Of a stretch of 39,489 bases of DNA, positions 23,695-30,673 are shown in pieces. The stretch covers positions 1 to 39,489 of the IMG/VR virus record IMGVR_UViG_3300031976_001312; one strand, 5' to 3'. The notes beneath the pieces were generated by a model. That model had not been told where the DNA came from. It did no database searches and saw only the letters and a list, made by a program, of their open reading frames with translations. Position numbers and translations under genes: made by a program. Each line of letters begins with the position of its first letter. Position 1 is the first letter of the stretch. The stretch comes from a virus.

Positions 23695-23986
23695 CGTCTC
23701 TCTCCAGTTGCCGTGCCGTGTCGCGCATCATGCCGACCAGTTCATTGTCTCGCCGCAGCTGCTTGTCTCGGGTTGCCAGCACAGCGCTCAATGTCTCCAT
23801 CTGCTCACGCTGCCAGCGCTGGTGTTCCTGCAAGATCTCTACCTGATCGTGAGCCCGAGCCAACTCGCTCTCGGTGGCCGATAGCTGCATCGCATAATTT
23901 CGAGCCTGCATACCAGCAAAGATCGTGATGCCTAACAGCCCGGCGACCATCCAACCGGATAGGTTTCCCAGAATGCGCTTGATCAT
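23555..23986 (-). CDS. Rz-like inner-membrane spanin
   Basis: This protein of about 143 residues has one N-terminal membrane segment (WMVAGLLGITIFAGMQ), a periplasmic coiled coil (residues about 30-90) and an acidic, Ser-rich end. This is a typical i-spanin. The ATG at 23986 overlaps the holin stop (ATGA) and follows AGGTGG. The alternative GTG at 23995 would lie in the ribosome site. The partner Rz1 gene begins inside it. Confidence 0.85.
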   Translation of the reverse strand: MIKRILGNLSGWMVAGLLGITIFAGMQARNYAMQLSATESELARAHDQVEILQEHQRWQREQMETLSAVLATRDKQLRRDNELVGMMRDTARQLERDDAPTSDWAGQPVPDAVSSWVLDLPEDGDSSGASDAGSASASSDATQ

Positions 23987-24306
23987 TTCAGCCACCTGCC
24001 AACCAGCTTTTCGTAGAGTTCATCCGCACGATCGCCGAACCACTCAGTGCCTTTAAAAGCGATGATGGCACCGATAGATGCAGCCAACCCGCCAGGCAGC
24101 CCCAGATAGTGCAGAACAGGAAACAGCCCAAACGTGAGGCAACCGCACAATATGGCCTCTAACCAAGACTGCCTTGCCTTATTGCCTGCATGCAGACCAC
24201 GAATAAGAGCCACGACGAACGCCAGCCCTCCTGCATAAATCTGGGGCCAAACCAGCGCAATGTACGTCAGCACCTGTTGCCACAAAGTAGGATCGCGTTC
24301 CTGCAT
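23983..24306 (-). CDS. holin, phage holin family 3-like
   Basis: This 107-residue protein has three hydrophobic segments: VLTYIALVWPQIYAGGLAFVVALI, a central one with AILCGCLTFGLFPVLHYL, and GGLAASIGAIIAF. A charged C-terminus (WFGDRADELYEKLVGRW) follows. This is the layout of lambda-S-type (holin family 3) proteins that open the inner membrane for the endolysin. The gene lies between endolysin and spanin genes in the lysis cassette. Confidence 0.88.
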   Translation of the reverse strand: MQERDPTLWQQVLTYIALVWPQIYAGGLAFVVALIRGLHAGNKARQSWLEAILCGCLTFGLFPVLHYLGLPGGLAASIGAIIAFKGTEWFGDRADELYEKLVGRWLK

Positions 24307-24331
24307 GGGTAGACTCTTTGTTTAATGAATG

Positions 24332-24910
24332 TCACGCCGCCCGCGCCGCGTCCGCGATCACATCTGCCACCGCATCGACTAACGCCTGGTAGTTATCTTT
24401 AAACCGGCGGAGATCGTCAGCGTTGGATAGAAAGAACAACTCGAAGATAAGGCCCCCGCCGCCGCTAACGAACGCCAACCGTTCGTGGTACCCAGCGTTC
24501 TCAGGCTTAGCACCACGGTTAGCAATGCCCAACAGGTCAGCCGTCACACGGCAAAGCTCAGCACCCAGCGGCTTGTTATGAGCGCGGGATAATGTCTCCA
24601 CGCCGGTTGCACCATGGCCCCCACCGTTGGTATGGAATTCAATTGCAATCTCGAAGCCCTTAGCGATCTGCACTGCATCACGTAACGGCAGGTTCTCACC
24701 CGGCTCACCATCTAGCGCATGCTTGATGCCTAGGTGCTTCAGCCGATCGCTAACGTCATCACGGAACAGTTGAACGATATCGGCCTCTTTGTAGCCGTTC
24801 GCTACGATCCCCGGCACCGTGTCGCTATGCCCAGCAGAGAGCATTACCGTTGTGCTTTGAGGTGGCCGTTGGGGCACCGCGTTAACGTGATCAATCCACC
24901 GCATGCCCAT
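24332..24910 (-). CDS. endolysin, N-acetylmuramoyl-L-alanine amidase
   Basis: This 192-residue protein matches the Amidase_3 fold. The zinc ligands and catalytic residue are visible: His28 (LSAGHSD), Glu42 (NGYKEAD), His93 (IEFHTNGG) and Glu157 (LIFELFFLS). It cuts the bond between MurNAc and L-Ala in peptidoglycan. No signal peptide or SAR segment is present, so release depends on the holin. ATG 24910 follows GGAGG; a longer frame to 25006 has no signal and would begin next to the terminator. Confidence 0.9.
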   Translation of the reverse strand: MGMRWIDHVNAVPQRPPQSTTVMLSAGHSDTVPGIVANGYKEADIVQLFRDDVSDRLKHLGIKHALDGEPGENLPLRDAVQIAKGFEIAIEFHTNGGGHGATGVETLSRAHNKPLGAELCRVTADLLGIANRGAKPENAGYHERLAFVSGGGGLIFELFFLSNADDLRRFKDNYQALVDAVADVIADAARAA

Positions 24911-25004
24911 TGGCCTACCTCCAAAATTAAAATGCCCCGCATAACCGAAGCTATGCGAGGCACCGCCCACCACGGACGGGAGCACTGGTTGTCTAGCGCC
25001 CAAC

Positions 25005-25033
25005 AAAAAGCCCCAGCGGTTAGGCTGGGGCTT
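25005..25033 (-). terminator. terminator after putative late promoter (tR'-like)
   Basis: AAGCCCCAGC and GCTGGGGCTT make a perfect 10-bp stem with a 6-base loop, followed by five T residues on the minus strand. It stands just ahead of the endolysin gene and downstream of a promoter-like sequence at 25065-25093. That is the arrangement of lambda tR' under Q control. Confidence 0.85.
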
Positions 25034-25064
25034 CTAGGTGGCGCAATTACTAGACGGTAGCTGA

Positions 25065-25093
25065 ATAATGAGCCTCGACTCCGGTGGCATCAA
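25065..25093 (-). promoter_or_regulatory. candidate late promoter (PR'-like)
   Basis: On the minus strand TTGATG and CATTAT are separated by 17 bases. The downstream terminator (25005-25033) and the regulator gene just upstream support a Q-controlled late promoter. The -10 match is moderate. Confidence 0.4.
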
Positions 25094-25160
25094 GGGGTTG
25101 GTAATGCCAAACCCTCAATGTCACGTGTTCGTCCTGGCGTCATACAGACATAAGTGGGTG

Positions 25161-25538
25161 TCAGGCACGCTTATAGCGCTTGTGATTCTCTTTAAGCGTG
25201 TACTTAAGCTCATAGTGCATGCGGTGCAGGCGGTCATAGTAGGTGCTCTCAGCCATCCCCAAGCGCTCACCTTTCGCATCGTTATACCCATTCCACAGAT
25301 AGTGCTCGTGTGCCAGCACCTGGTACTCAGCGTTCAAGCAATTAACCGCTTTCTGCATTTCCCATGCCGCATCATCCATATCACCGATGCTCAGCAGATC
25401 ACGCGAGCCCTTAGGGCCACCGCTAGGCATCACACCGCCAAACTCGGCAAGGCGTCCCAGAGGAGAGCATTGACGCATTCCCCGGCCCATCAACTGATCG
25501 GCCCAATGCTGCAGCAGTTCGTCGATCTCTTTAATCAT
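25161..25538 (-). CDS. putative late-gene regulator (Q-like)
   Basis: This protein of about 125 residues has an N-terminal helical part (EIDELLQHWADQLMGRGM), a LGRLAEFGG block, and a C-terminal region that looks like a helix-turn-helix (RLGMAESTYYDRLHRMHYEL). Proteins of this kind in the same position, between replication and lysis genes, act as Q antiterminators or RinA/DUF1133-like late activators. I infer that role mainly from the HTH and location. ATG 25538 follows GGAG; a longer frame to 25562 lacks support. Confidence 0.6.
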   Translation of the reverse strand: MIKEIDELLQHWADQLMGRGMRQCSPLGRLAEFGGVMPSGGPKGSRDLLSIGDMDDAAWEMQKAVNCLNAEYQVLAHEHYLWNGYNDAKGERLGMAESTYYDRLHRMHYELKYTLKENHKRYKRA

Positions 25539-25590
25539 TGGTTTGCTCCGTGGTGGTGGCACTTCTCAACCCTAGATCAAATCACCTCAA

Positions 25591-25866
25591 CCCTAGACAT
25601 ACCCTAGACACTTAAAATCTTATTGATAACAACTATTTATTTAATACTGTCTAGGGTGTCTAGGGTGTCTAGGGTTATTCCCTTATAGGGGGGAAATTTA
25701 AAAGGTGTTGTGGATAACTGCTTATATAATCACGCACGTACACGCGCGCGGGCGCGTACAACCCTAGACACCCTAGACAGGTATGGATAACCATTTGTTT
25801 TATATTGGCTTTCATTGTCTACCCCTGGCAGTATTGACCCTAGACACACCCTAGCAACCCTAGACA
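25591..25866. repeat. CCCTAGACA iteron cluster, candidate replication origin
   Basis: Nine exact copies of CCCTAGACA occur in 276 bases. Two are forward (25591, 25602). Three in tandem are reversed (25648, 25657, 25666). Four more are forward (25762, 25771, 25838, 25858). Degenerate copies lie at 25849 and near 25566. A 37-base AT-rich stretch (25611-25647) sits between the first forward pair and the reversed triplet, as in a DNA-unwinding element between iterons. A DnaA box lies at 25709. This, together with its position beside the helicase, suggests an origin. Which protein binds the iterons is not known. Confidence 0.65.
25709..25717 (-). promoter_or_regulatory. DnaA box
   Basis: TGTGGATAA on the plus strand is a perfect consensus DnaA box (TTATCCACA) on the minus strand. 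A one-mismatch copy, TATGGATAA, lies at 25782-25790. Both are inside the iteron cluster, so host DnaA may help load the phage helicase. Confidence 0.65.
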
Positions 25867-27582
25867 CTAATCGAGCGGCGAGCCGCCATAGGGCTTGATC
25901 CACCCCTGGCACTTGTCCCACGTCGCAGGGTTCCAGCCCGCTTCTAACGCCTGGTCTCTAAACGCCTTAACCAGCGCACCCAGCTTCTTACCGTCGCCGA
26001 GGTCTACCCCATCTGGTGGGTCGGGGAGGAAGAAGATAGACCGCTTCCGATTGTTGTCCATGTCGTACCACCAATACTGCTTATCCGTTTTAGGCACCTG
26101 AGTGCTAACGAACAGCGAGAACTTAGTCTCACTCATCGTGTGCTCACGGTTCTTACTGCACCACTCCAGATAGAGATCGTGCACATCCTGCGTCCTGGCT
26201 ACCGTAAAGGGAACCCCTAATATGCCCTCCCGCCAAGCCACCAGGAAGTTCTCCCAGCTCGCACGGCTCAAGGCTACAAGCCGCTCGCGTGCCGGTGTCT
26301 TGGGTGGCCGAGTGCGTTCATCAAAGGTGCCGGTGTCATAGTTCAGCAGGTAATGATAAAACGTCTCAATGCCACCGTTCACCAGCTCCTTACCTACGGC
26401 TTGACTGGCTTCAGGGGGTAGTGTCTTTTCAGGCCAGATCACCAGCATGCGCCTATCGTGCTCACTGATCGGCCACGGCATAATCTCATTGGAGAGGAAC
26501 GCCGCGTTCATATAGTTGGCCTGTTCCCAACCGTTCATGAACTTAGCCTCCACGCGCATCGTCTTACCGGTGACCATATGCTTGATCTTGCCCACCTGGT
26601 TATAACGCTGGTCGCGGCTGACCACCTCCTCAAATACGCCATACAACTTGCTTTCCTGCCACTGGTTCCAGTTCATCTCAAGCTGCGCCTGGCCAACCGT
26701 GGCTGAGTACATGCCATAGATCGCACCCATCACATCCGAAAGCAGCAACGACTTACCCGAGCCCTCGATCGTTGAGTGGGCCAATACTGCAGTATCCAGC
26801 TTAGCGCCCAAATTCTGCAGCGGGTAAGCCAACCAGCAGGTCAGCCAATGCGTGGCCGCAGCATTGTTACTGCACAGCCACTGAATCAAATATTGAATGG
26901 ATTTACACCGCTGCGGCTCTGCGATCGGCTCTAGCGGCAAGCCCTCAAACGTATTGATGTACTCGCCCGGGCTCTGCGTCATGCGCGGGTCAAAGATCAG
27001 GCAATCATGGGGAATCTGGCGACGCTCAGGCGAGTTGATCCACAGCGACCACGCATCACCCAACGCCAACTGCACAGCACGAGCGGGCAACCGCTGCTTT
27101 AACTGCCTATCCCAGATCTCCTGGGTACCGTCTAAATACACGTAACGGTCAGTGGGTGCCATACCCAGCTTGCCCTGCCCGCCTTTCTGTTTACCTGCCA
27201 GCTTAGCTTCCGCCACCTGGTGCCTTGCCTGATCCGGGTCAATCAGCTTCTTATCGTGCCGATCTACCCACGCCTTAGCTAAAGACTTACCAACGTACGC
27301 CTCAAACGCACCCCACTTGATCAGCCGGCGTTTGACTAAATCGAAGACTTGCTTCTCACCTTCAAGCAATGCAAAGCGCCGGTGAACACTCTCATCAGTC
27401 CACTCTTGGCCCTCCCCCACGCCCCCCGTAGGTGCAGCAGCCATCGGCGGCGCCGGGGGCTGCCATTCAGAGGGGGCCGGGGGGAGTTCTTCGTCATTGG
27501 CGGCGTTAGCCAACTGCGCATTAATTTGGTCACGAACAGCCCAAAGACCACGGGCAACATGAAGATCATTCCAATCCGGCAT
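25867..27582 (-). CDS. phage SF3-type replicative helicase (D5/DUF5906-like)
   Basis: This 571-residue protein has an N-terminal linker, a central region, and an ATPase of the SF3/D5 kind. The Walker A is STIEGSGKSLLLSD (Lys277), followed by the acidic GVFEEVVSRD and the sensor-like MNAAFLSNEIMPWP. It would unwind the origin located right after its 3' end. Its first residues, MPDWNDLHVARGL, are a motif that in fused primase-helicases closes the Toprim part. The primase gene ends just upstream (TGATG overlap), so the two are coupled halves of what is often one protein. Confidence 0.88.
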   Translation of the reverse strand: MPDWNDLHVARGLWAVRDQINAQLANAANDEELPPAPSEWQPPAPPMAAAPTGGVGEGQEWTDESVHRRFALLEGEKQVFDLVKRRLIKWGAFEAYVGKSLAKAWVDRHDKKLIDPDQARHQVAEAKLAGKQKGGQGKLGMAPTDRYVYLDGTQEIWDRQLKQRLPARAVQLALGDAWSLWINSPERRQIPHDCLIFDPRMTQSPGEYINTFEGLPLEPIAEPQRCKSIQYLIQWLCSNNAAATHWLTCWLAYPLQNLGAKLDTAVLAHSTIEGSGKSLLLSDVMGAIYGMYSATVGQAQLEMNWNQWQESKLYGVFEEVVSRDQRYNQVGKIKHMVTGKTMRVEAKFMNGWEQANYMNAAFLSNEIMPWPISEHDRRMLVIWPEKTLPPEASQAVGKELVNGGIETFYHYLLNYDTGTFDERTRPPKTPARERLVALSRASWENFLVAWREGILGVPFTVARTQDVHDLYLEWCSKNREHTMSETKFSLFVSTQVPKTDKQYWWYDMDNNRKRSIFFLPDPPDGVDLGDGKKLGALVKAFRDQALEAGWNPATWDKCQGWIKPYGGSPLD

Positions 27583-28607
27583 CAGGCCACCTCGCCAAGC
27601 TCAGCGAATACCGCACGGCAGCCATACTCAAACGCCAGCGCCTCAGCCTTGGTTCTGCCAGGGTTGCCCTCAGTATCCACGTCATCATCACCGCAGATCA
27701 CCAGCTCAGCATGCGGATAAAGATCCCGCAACTGAGGCACCACCCGCGCAAGGTTACCAGCATCCAGCGCAACCGCCATCGGCCACTCCATTGCTTCATG
27801 CACGCTAGCACCTGTGGCATACCCTTCCACCACGCCGATCACGGTGGGCTGCTCTTGCCAAGCAATCCGATGCCAGCAACCACTCTTACGTCCAAACTTA
27901 GGAAAAAGCTTGGTGCCTTTTGAATTAATCACCTGCAGCGACCACAGCACACCGCCGCCATCATAAAGTGGCAAGATCGCGTCACCTTCACGCAGTCGAA
28001 ACAGATGCAAATGCTCAGGGCGCGGCTTGGGCAATTGATCAAAGAAATCTTTCACCTCACTGCCTACCCACACGCTGGCGGCTTCCACCTTCGCATCAAT
28101 GCTGACCAGCACCGCCCGCTTAACGAACAGCACGCCATGGGCACCCACGCCTTTATCGGTTAGATACGGCGCCGACCCCTCAGTGGTTAAGTGGCGTTCC
28201 ATGACCAACTGACAAGCCCGCGAAACTGCCTGCTGCATTCTCGCCAGCTTTGCCTTGTCGGCCTCAACGCTTTCCGCTGCTTTACGGCGGCGCTCTTCCT
28301 GCTCAGCCTTCAACCGCTTCCGATCGCCAGCGCTCATCTCCTTACGCTCACGCTTCCAGCCATGCTGACCCGCTAGTTTGATGATAGTGCCCAAACGCAC
28401 GTGACCAGGCTGCAAGCTTTTCCAAACACTCTGCGCATCCTTCGCATTGTAGCTATCACCACCCTGGCTCCATTCATCCCACGCAAAAAAGCCGTCATCA
28501 CCGTATTCGGTTTTGACGGCATTGCCGATGTTCACCCAGGTATCACGGTCATCGGCGGGGATATGCGTTAACGCCAGGCGCAGTTCATCAATAGAGAGTA
28601 AATCCAT
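27582..28607 (-). CDS. Toprim primase with PriCT-2 domain
   Basis: This 341-residue protein has an N-terminal PriCT-2-like domain (residues 1-85, containing AVKTEYGDDGFFAWDEWS), a charged helical linker, and a Toprim domain. Glu261 (VVEGYATG) and Asp307/Asp309 (VICGDDDV) are the likely metal ligands. It should make primers for replication. No CHC2 zinc finger is seen at the N-terminus. ATG 28607 follows GGAGGGG and overlaps the zinc-finger gene stop (ATGA). A terminator-like hairpin lies near codon 30. Confidence 0.88.
   Translation of the reverse strand: MDLLSIDELRLALTHIPADDRDTWVNIGNAVKTEYGDDGFFAWDEWSQGGDSYNAKDAQSVWKSLQPGHVRLGTIIKLAGQHGWKRERKEMSAGDRKRLKAEQEERRRKAAESVEADKAKLARMQQAVSRACQLVMERHLTTEGSAPYLTDKGVGAHGVLFVKRAVLVSIDAKVEAASVWVGSEVKDFFDQLPKPRPEHLHLFRLREGDAILPLYDGGGVLWSLQVINSKGTKLFPKFGRKSGCWHRIAWQEQPTVIGVVEGYATGASVHEAMEWPMAVALDAGNLARVVPQLRDLYPHAELVICGDDDVDTEGNPGRTKAEALAFEYGCRAVFAELGEVA
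28485..28520 (-). terminator. intragenic terminator-like hairpin in primase gene
   Basis: GCCGTCA and TGACGGC form a 7-bp stem with a 16-base loop, and six T residues follow on the minus strand (28485-28490). It encodes part of AVKTEYGDDGFF. The stem sequence is the same GCCGTCA/TGACGGC as in the protease gene. Confidence 0.4.
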
Positions 28608-28810
28608 CACCGCCCCTCCATCATCGACTGACACTGCACACAAAACTGCACTCCCGGCAGCGCATCACGCCGCGCCGCTGGGATCGGCTCATCACACTGC
28701 TTGCAAACCGCACGGCTGGAAAGCGAAGAAGGCGCGCACTGCTGGCGAGCCTTCAGCGCCTGCTCAGTACGCCACTCAATGTAATCGTTCGCGATATCGG
28801 CCTTATCCAT
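28607..28810 (-). CDS. TraR/DksA-type zinc finger protein
   Basis: This 67-residue protein has two CxxC pairs (VCKQCDEPIP and FCVQCQSMME) in the spacing of TraR/DksA zinc fingers. An acidic helical N-terminus (MDKADIANDYIEWR) comes first. Small TraR-like proteins can enter the RNA polymerase secondary channel and change promoter choice; that role here is an inference. ATG 28810 follows GGGGATG. It is coupled to the CII-like gene before it and to the primase gene after it. Confidence 0.85.
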   Translation of the reverse strand: MDKADIANDYIEWRTEQALKARQQCAPSSLSSRAVCKQCDEPIPAARRDALPGVQFCVQCQSMMEGR

Positions 28811-29312
28811 TGTTAGCATCCCCATCAAATCGCTGAGCGCTCACCAGCAGCCCTTGTAGAGCGCTGATCAACTGGCCTTTCAGCTTCTTAAGCTCCGAGA
28901 CTTCGCTAGCGGTATACACACCGTCTTTACGATGCTCGCTAATGCGGCTCAACAGGTCAGAGACACGGCTCGACATATCCGCCACCGACTCCATCAACTG
29001 CTGCTCGCTGCTGTCGTTAGTCGCCTCCTGATACTCAAACCAGTGAGCGCCCGGTACCAACGAAAGCAATGAATCGAGAATGCGCGGGTCGCGTGTAGCT
29101 TCCAGCACATACTCCAAGTCATCGATCGATAGCTTATGGGCTTCAGCGTTAGGGTTCAGGCTATGCTGCAGCGTGGTAGCAGGCACCCCATAGATAGCGG
29201 CAATGGCTTTGCCACCGCCCGGGTAATCACGCGCTGCATGATAAAGGGATAAATTGAGGGGCAGGATTTCGCGCTCAGCGCGATCTCGTGATGTGGGCCA
29301 GCGTTTAGACAT
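28803..29312 (-). CDS. CII-like regulator (Phage CII CP76 family)
   Basis: This 169-residue protein has an N-terminal DNA-binding part with AARDYPGGGKAIAAIYGVPATTLQHSLNP, the helix-turn-helix typical of the CP76-type CII family. A LSIDDLEYVLEAT helix and a C-terminal coiled coil (residues 105-155) for oligomerisation follow. It probably activates lysogeny functions early in infection. GGGAG precedes the ATG. It follows the Cro-like gene with about 200 bases between. Confidence 0.85.
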   Translation of the reverse strand: MSKRWPTSRDRAEREILPLNLSLYHAARDYPGGGKAIAAIYGVPATTLQHSLNPNAEAHKLSIDDLEYVLEATRDPRILDSLLSLVPGAHWFEYQEATNDSSEQQLMESVADMSSRVSDLLSRISEHRKDGVYTASEVSELKKLKGQLISALQGLLVSAQRFDGDANNG

Positions 29313-29422
29313 GGCATTACTCCCGTTCCTATGCCATGCGCAACAGCTCCCCAGTGGTGTATGATGGGAACTGTAGCGCAGGGGCTTTATTGGTTTGCTC
29401 TCTTGCGTTGCAACAAGTCCAG

Positions 29423-29454
29423 TGAGGGATCGGTCTGTGGTGGGCAGACCCTCA
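29423..29454. other. stem-loop between cro-like and cII-like genes
   Basis: GGTCTG and CAGACC (29432-29450) form a 6-bp stem with a 7-base loop. TGAGGG/CCCTCA around it can also pair. It lies in the ~200-base gap before the CII-like gene. It could be an antitermination or small-RNA element; there is no T tract to make it a terminator. Confidence 0.3.
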
Positions 29455-29512
29455 TTGGCATCCGCTGGGTAAGTTGCTTTCGAGCAGCTTATCCAGCACC
29501 TCTAGCGTATCG

Positions 29513-29716
29513 CTAAGCAGCTTCGCTGGTCTTACCTAGTGGCCGTATTTCATAGAATCTGTAGCCGTTAGGACTGTCTTTATCGGGCGCAACTCTGATA
29601 TCACGCTCGCTACGGGTCATCTGTGAAACAGCACCTTGAGTAACGCCCATCATTGCGGCAACAGTGAACTGTGAGTGCTGCTTAACAAATTCCTTCAATG
29701 TTTGATCGCTCTGCAT
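29513..29716 (-). CDS. Cro-like repressor
   Basis: This 67-residue protein has a helix-turn-helix (QFTVAAMMGVTQGAVSQMTRSERD) and a short C-terminal beta part (YRFYEIRPLGK), as in lambda-Cro-type proteins. It is the first gene of the leftward operon, diverging from cI across shared operators. ATG 29716 follows AGAGGG; a longer frame to 29779 would run into the promoter. Confidence 0.85.
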   Translation of the reverse strand: MQSDQTLKEFVKQHSQFTVAAMMGVTQGAVSQMTRSERDIRVAPDKDSPNGYRFYEIRPLGKTSEAA

Positions 29717-29745
29717 CTTAGAGCCCTCTGAATGAGCACAGAAAA

Positions 29746-29774
29746 ATAGTAGTCCAACTAATTTAAAACAGCAA
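29746..29774 (-). promoter_or_regulatory. leftward early promoter for cro operon
   Basis: On the minus strand TTGCTG and TACTAT are exactly 17 bases apart, ahead of the Cro-like start. The -10 lies inside the TAGTAGTC operator-like sequence, so repressor binding would block it. Confidence 0.65.
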
Positions 29775-29808
29775 CACATATTAGTAAATATAATTGAAAT
29801 GACTACTA
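29747..29808. promoter_or_regulatory. CI/Cro operator region
   Basis: TAGTAGTC (29747-29754) and its exact inverse GACTACTA (29801-29808) flank the divergent promoters. The first also sits in TAGT-N6-ACTA, a small palindrome. ACTAATTT (29757-29764) recurs at 30635-30642 in the other early promoter, which suggests shared repressor sites. Confidence 0.5.
29789..29794 (+). promoter_or_regulatory. -10 element of cI promoter
   Basis: TATAAT is a perfect -10 about 35 bases before the cI start. No good -35 lies 17 bases upstream, as expected for a PRM-type promoter that needs an activator. Confidence 0.45.
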
Positions 29809-29827
29809 CAAAATATAAGCTGTGCTA

Positions 29828-30565
29828 ATGAATATAAGCCCTGAAAAAATTCCCCGCGAAGTCGTCGACATTGAGGCAGCTGCCCTCAGGGAGATCTACG
29901 CTCAACGCAAACGTGAGGCTAAGGCAACAGGTCAAAAGCTAAGCCAAGAAGCGGTAGCTGAACGTTGCGGCTGGGCTGGGCAAAGCGCAGTAAGCCAGTA
30001 CATGACCGGTCGCATGCCGCTAAACATTGAAGCGCTTCTGAAGCTCTCCAAAGCTCTTAACTTCTTTCCCGCCCAGGTCAGTGAGCGCCTATCTAGAGAC
30101 ATGCCTACCCTCTACCTCTCCGAGGAGGCTGGCACCTACTCCGCAGAAAGAACCTCTAACGCAACACCCATAAATTTCACACGAGCCAGGCTACCAGTGA
30201 TCGGCCTTGCTTCTGCCGGAAAGCTGGAAGAACTTATCGAAAAACAAGAAATTGACGAATGGGTTGATGCTCCTGGTGCTACAGGGCCACGAGCGTTCGC
30301 ACTACGAATTGAAGGAATCTCCATGGAACCTAAGTTTTTGGATGGAGAGAAAGTCATCATCGATCCCGACCTGGATTGGTGCATAGGCGACTACGTTTTT
30401 GCCAGGCGCCTATCTACTAACACCGGCACTTTCAAGCAGATCAAGCGTGAAGGCGAAGACCTCTACCTATCCGCTCTTAATGAATATTTTGAACCTCGCT
30501 ACATCAAGCTGAGTGAAGACTGGATTATCGTGGGCAAAGCCCGCTGGAAGCTCACCGACCTCTAA
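29828..30565 (+). CDS. CI-type repressor with LexA-like S24 peptidase domain
   Basis: This 245-residue repressor has an N-terminal HTH (LSQEAVAERCGWAGQSAVSQ) and a C-terminal S24 domain. The catalytic Ser165 is in EGISMEPKF and Lys203 in TFKQIKRE. The cleavage site is Ala130-Gly131 in GLASAGKLEE. RecA filaments should trigger self-cleavage and so prophage induction after DNA damage. The ATG at 29828 is preferred; a GTG at 29822 would add two residues. Confidence 0.93.
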   Translation: MNISPEKIPREVVDIEAAALREIYAQRKREAKATGQKLSQEAVAERCGWAGQSAVSQYMTGRMPLNIEALLKLSKALNFFPAQVSERLSRDMPTLYLSEEAGTYSAERTSNATPINFTRARLPVIGLASAGKLEELIEKQEIDEWVDAPGATGPRAFALRIEGISMEPKFLDGEKVIIDPDLDWCIGDYVFARRLSTNTGTFKQIKREGEDLYLSALNEYFEPRYIKLSEDWIIVGKARWKLTDL

Positions 30566-30575
30566 CGAAAACAAC

Positions 30576-30609
30576 GCAGCTAATAAAAATAATAAAAAAT
30601 ATTAGCTGC
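30576..30609. repeat. perfect 10-bp inverted repeat after cI
   Basis: GCAGCTAATA and TATTAGCTGC flank a 14-base A-rich loop. It lies between the cI stop and the plus-strand early promoter. No T tract follows on either side, so it may be a protein-binding site as much as a weak terminator for cI. Confidence 0.45.
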
Positions 30610-30613
30610 ACTG

Positions 30614-30642
30614 TTGACTAATAAAAACATCTGGACTAATTT
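30614..30642 (+). promoter_or_regulatory. rightward early promoter (second operon)
   Basis: TTGACT and TAATTT are separated by 17 bases. GACTAAT occurs twice, at 30616 and 30634, 18 bases apart, covering both promoter elements, which suggests repressor operators. The start of the first small gene lies about 30 bases downstream. Confidence 0.65.
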
Positions 30643-30673
30643 TGTCGTATCCGCCCACCACCGGAACACGACA

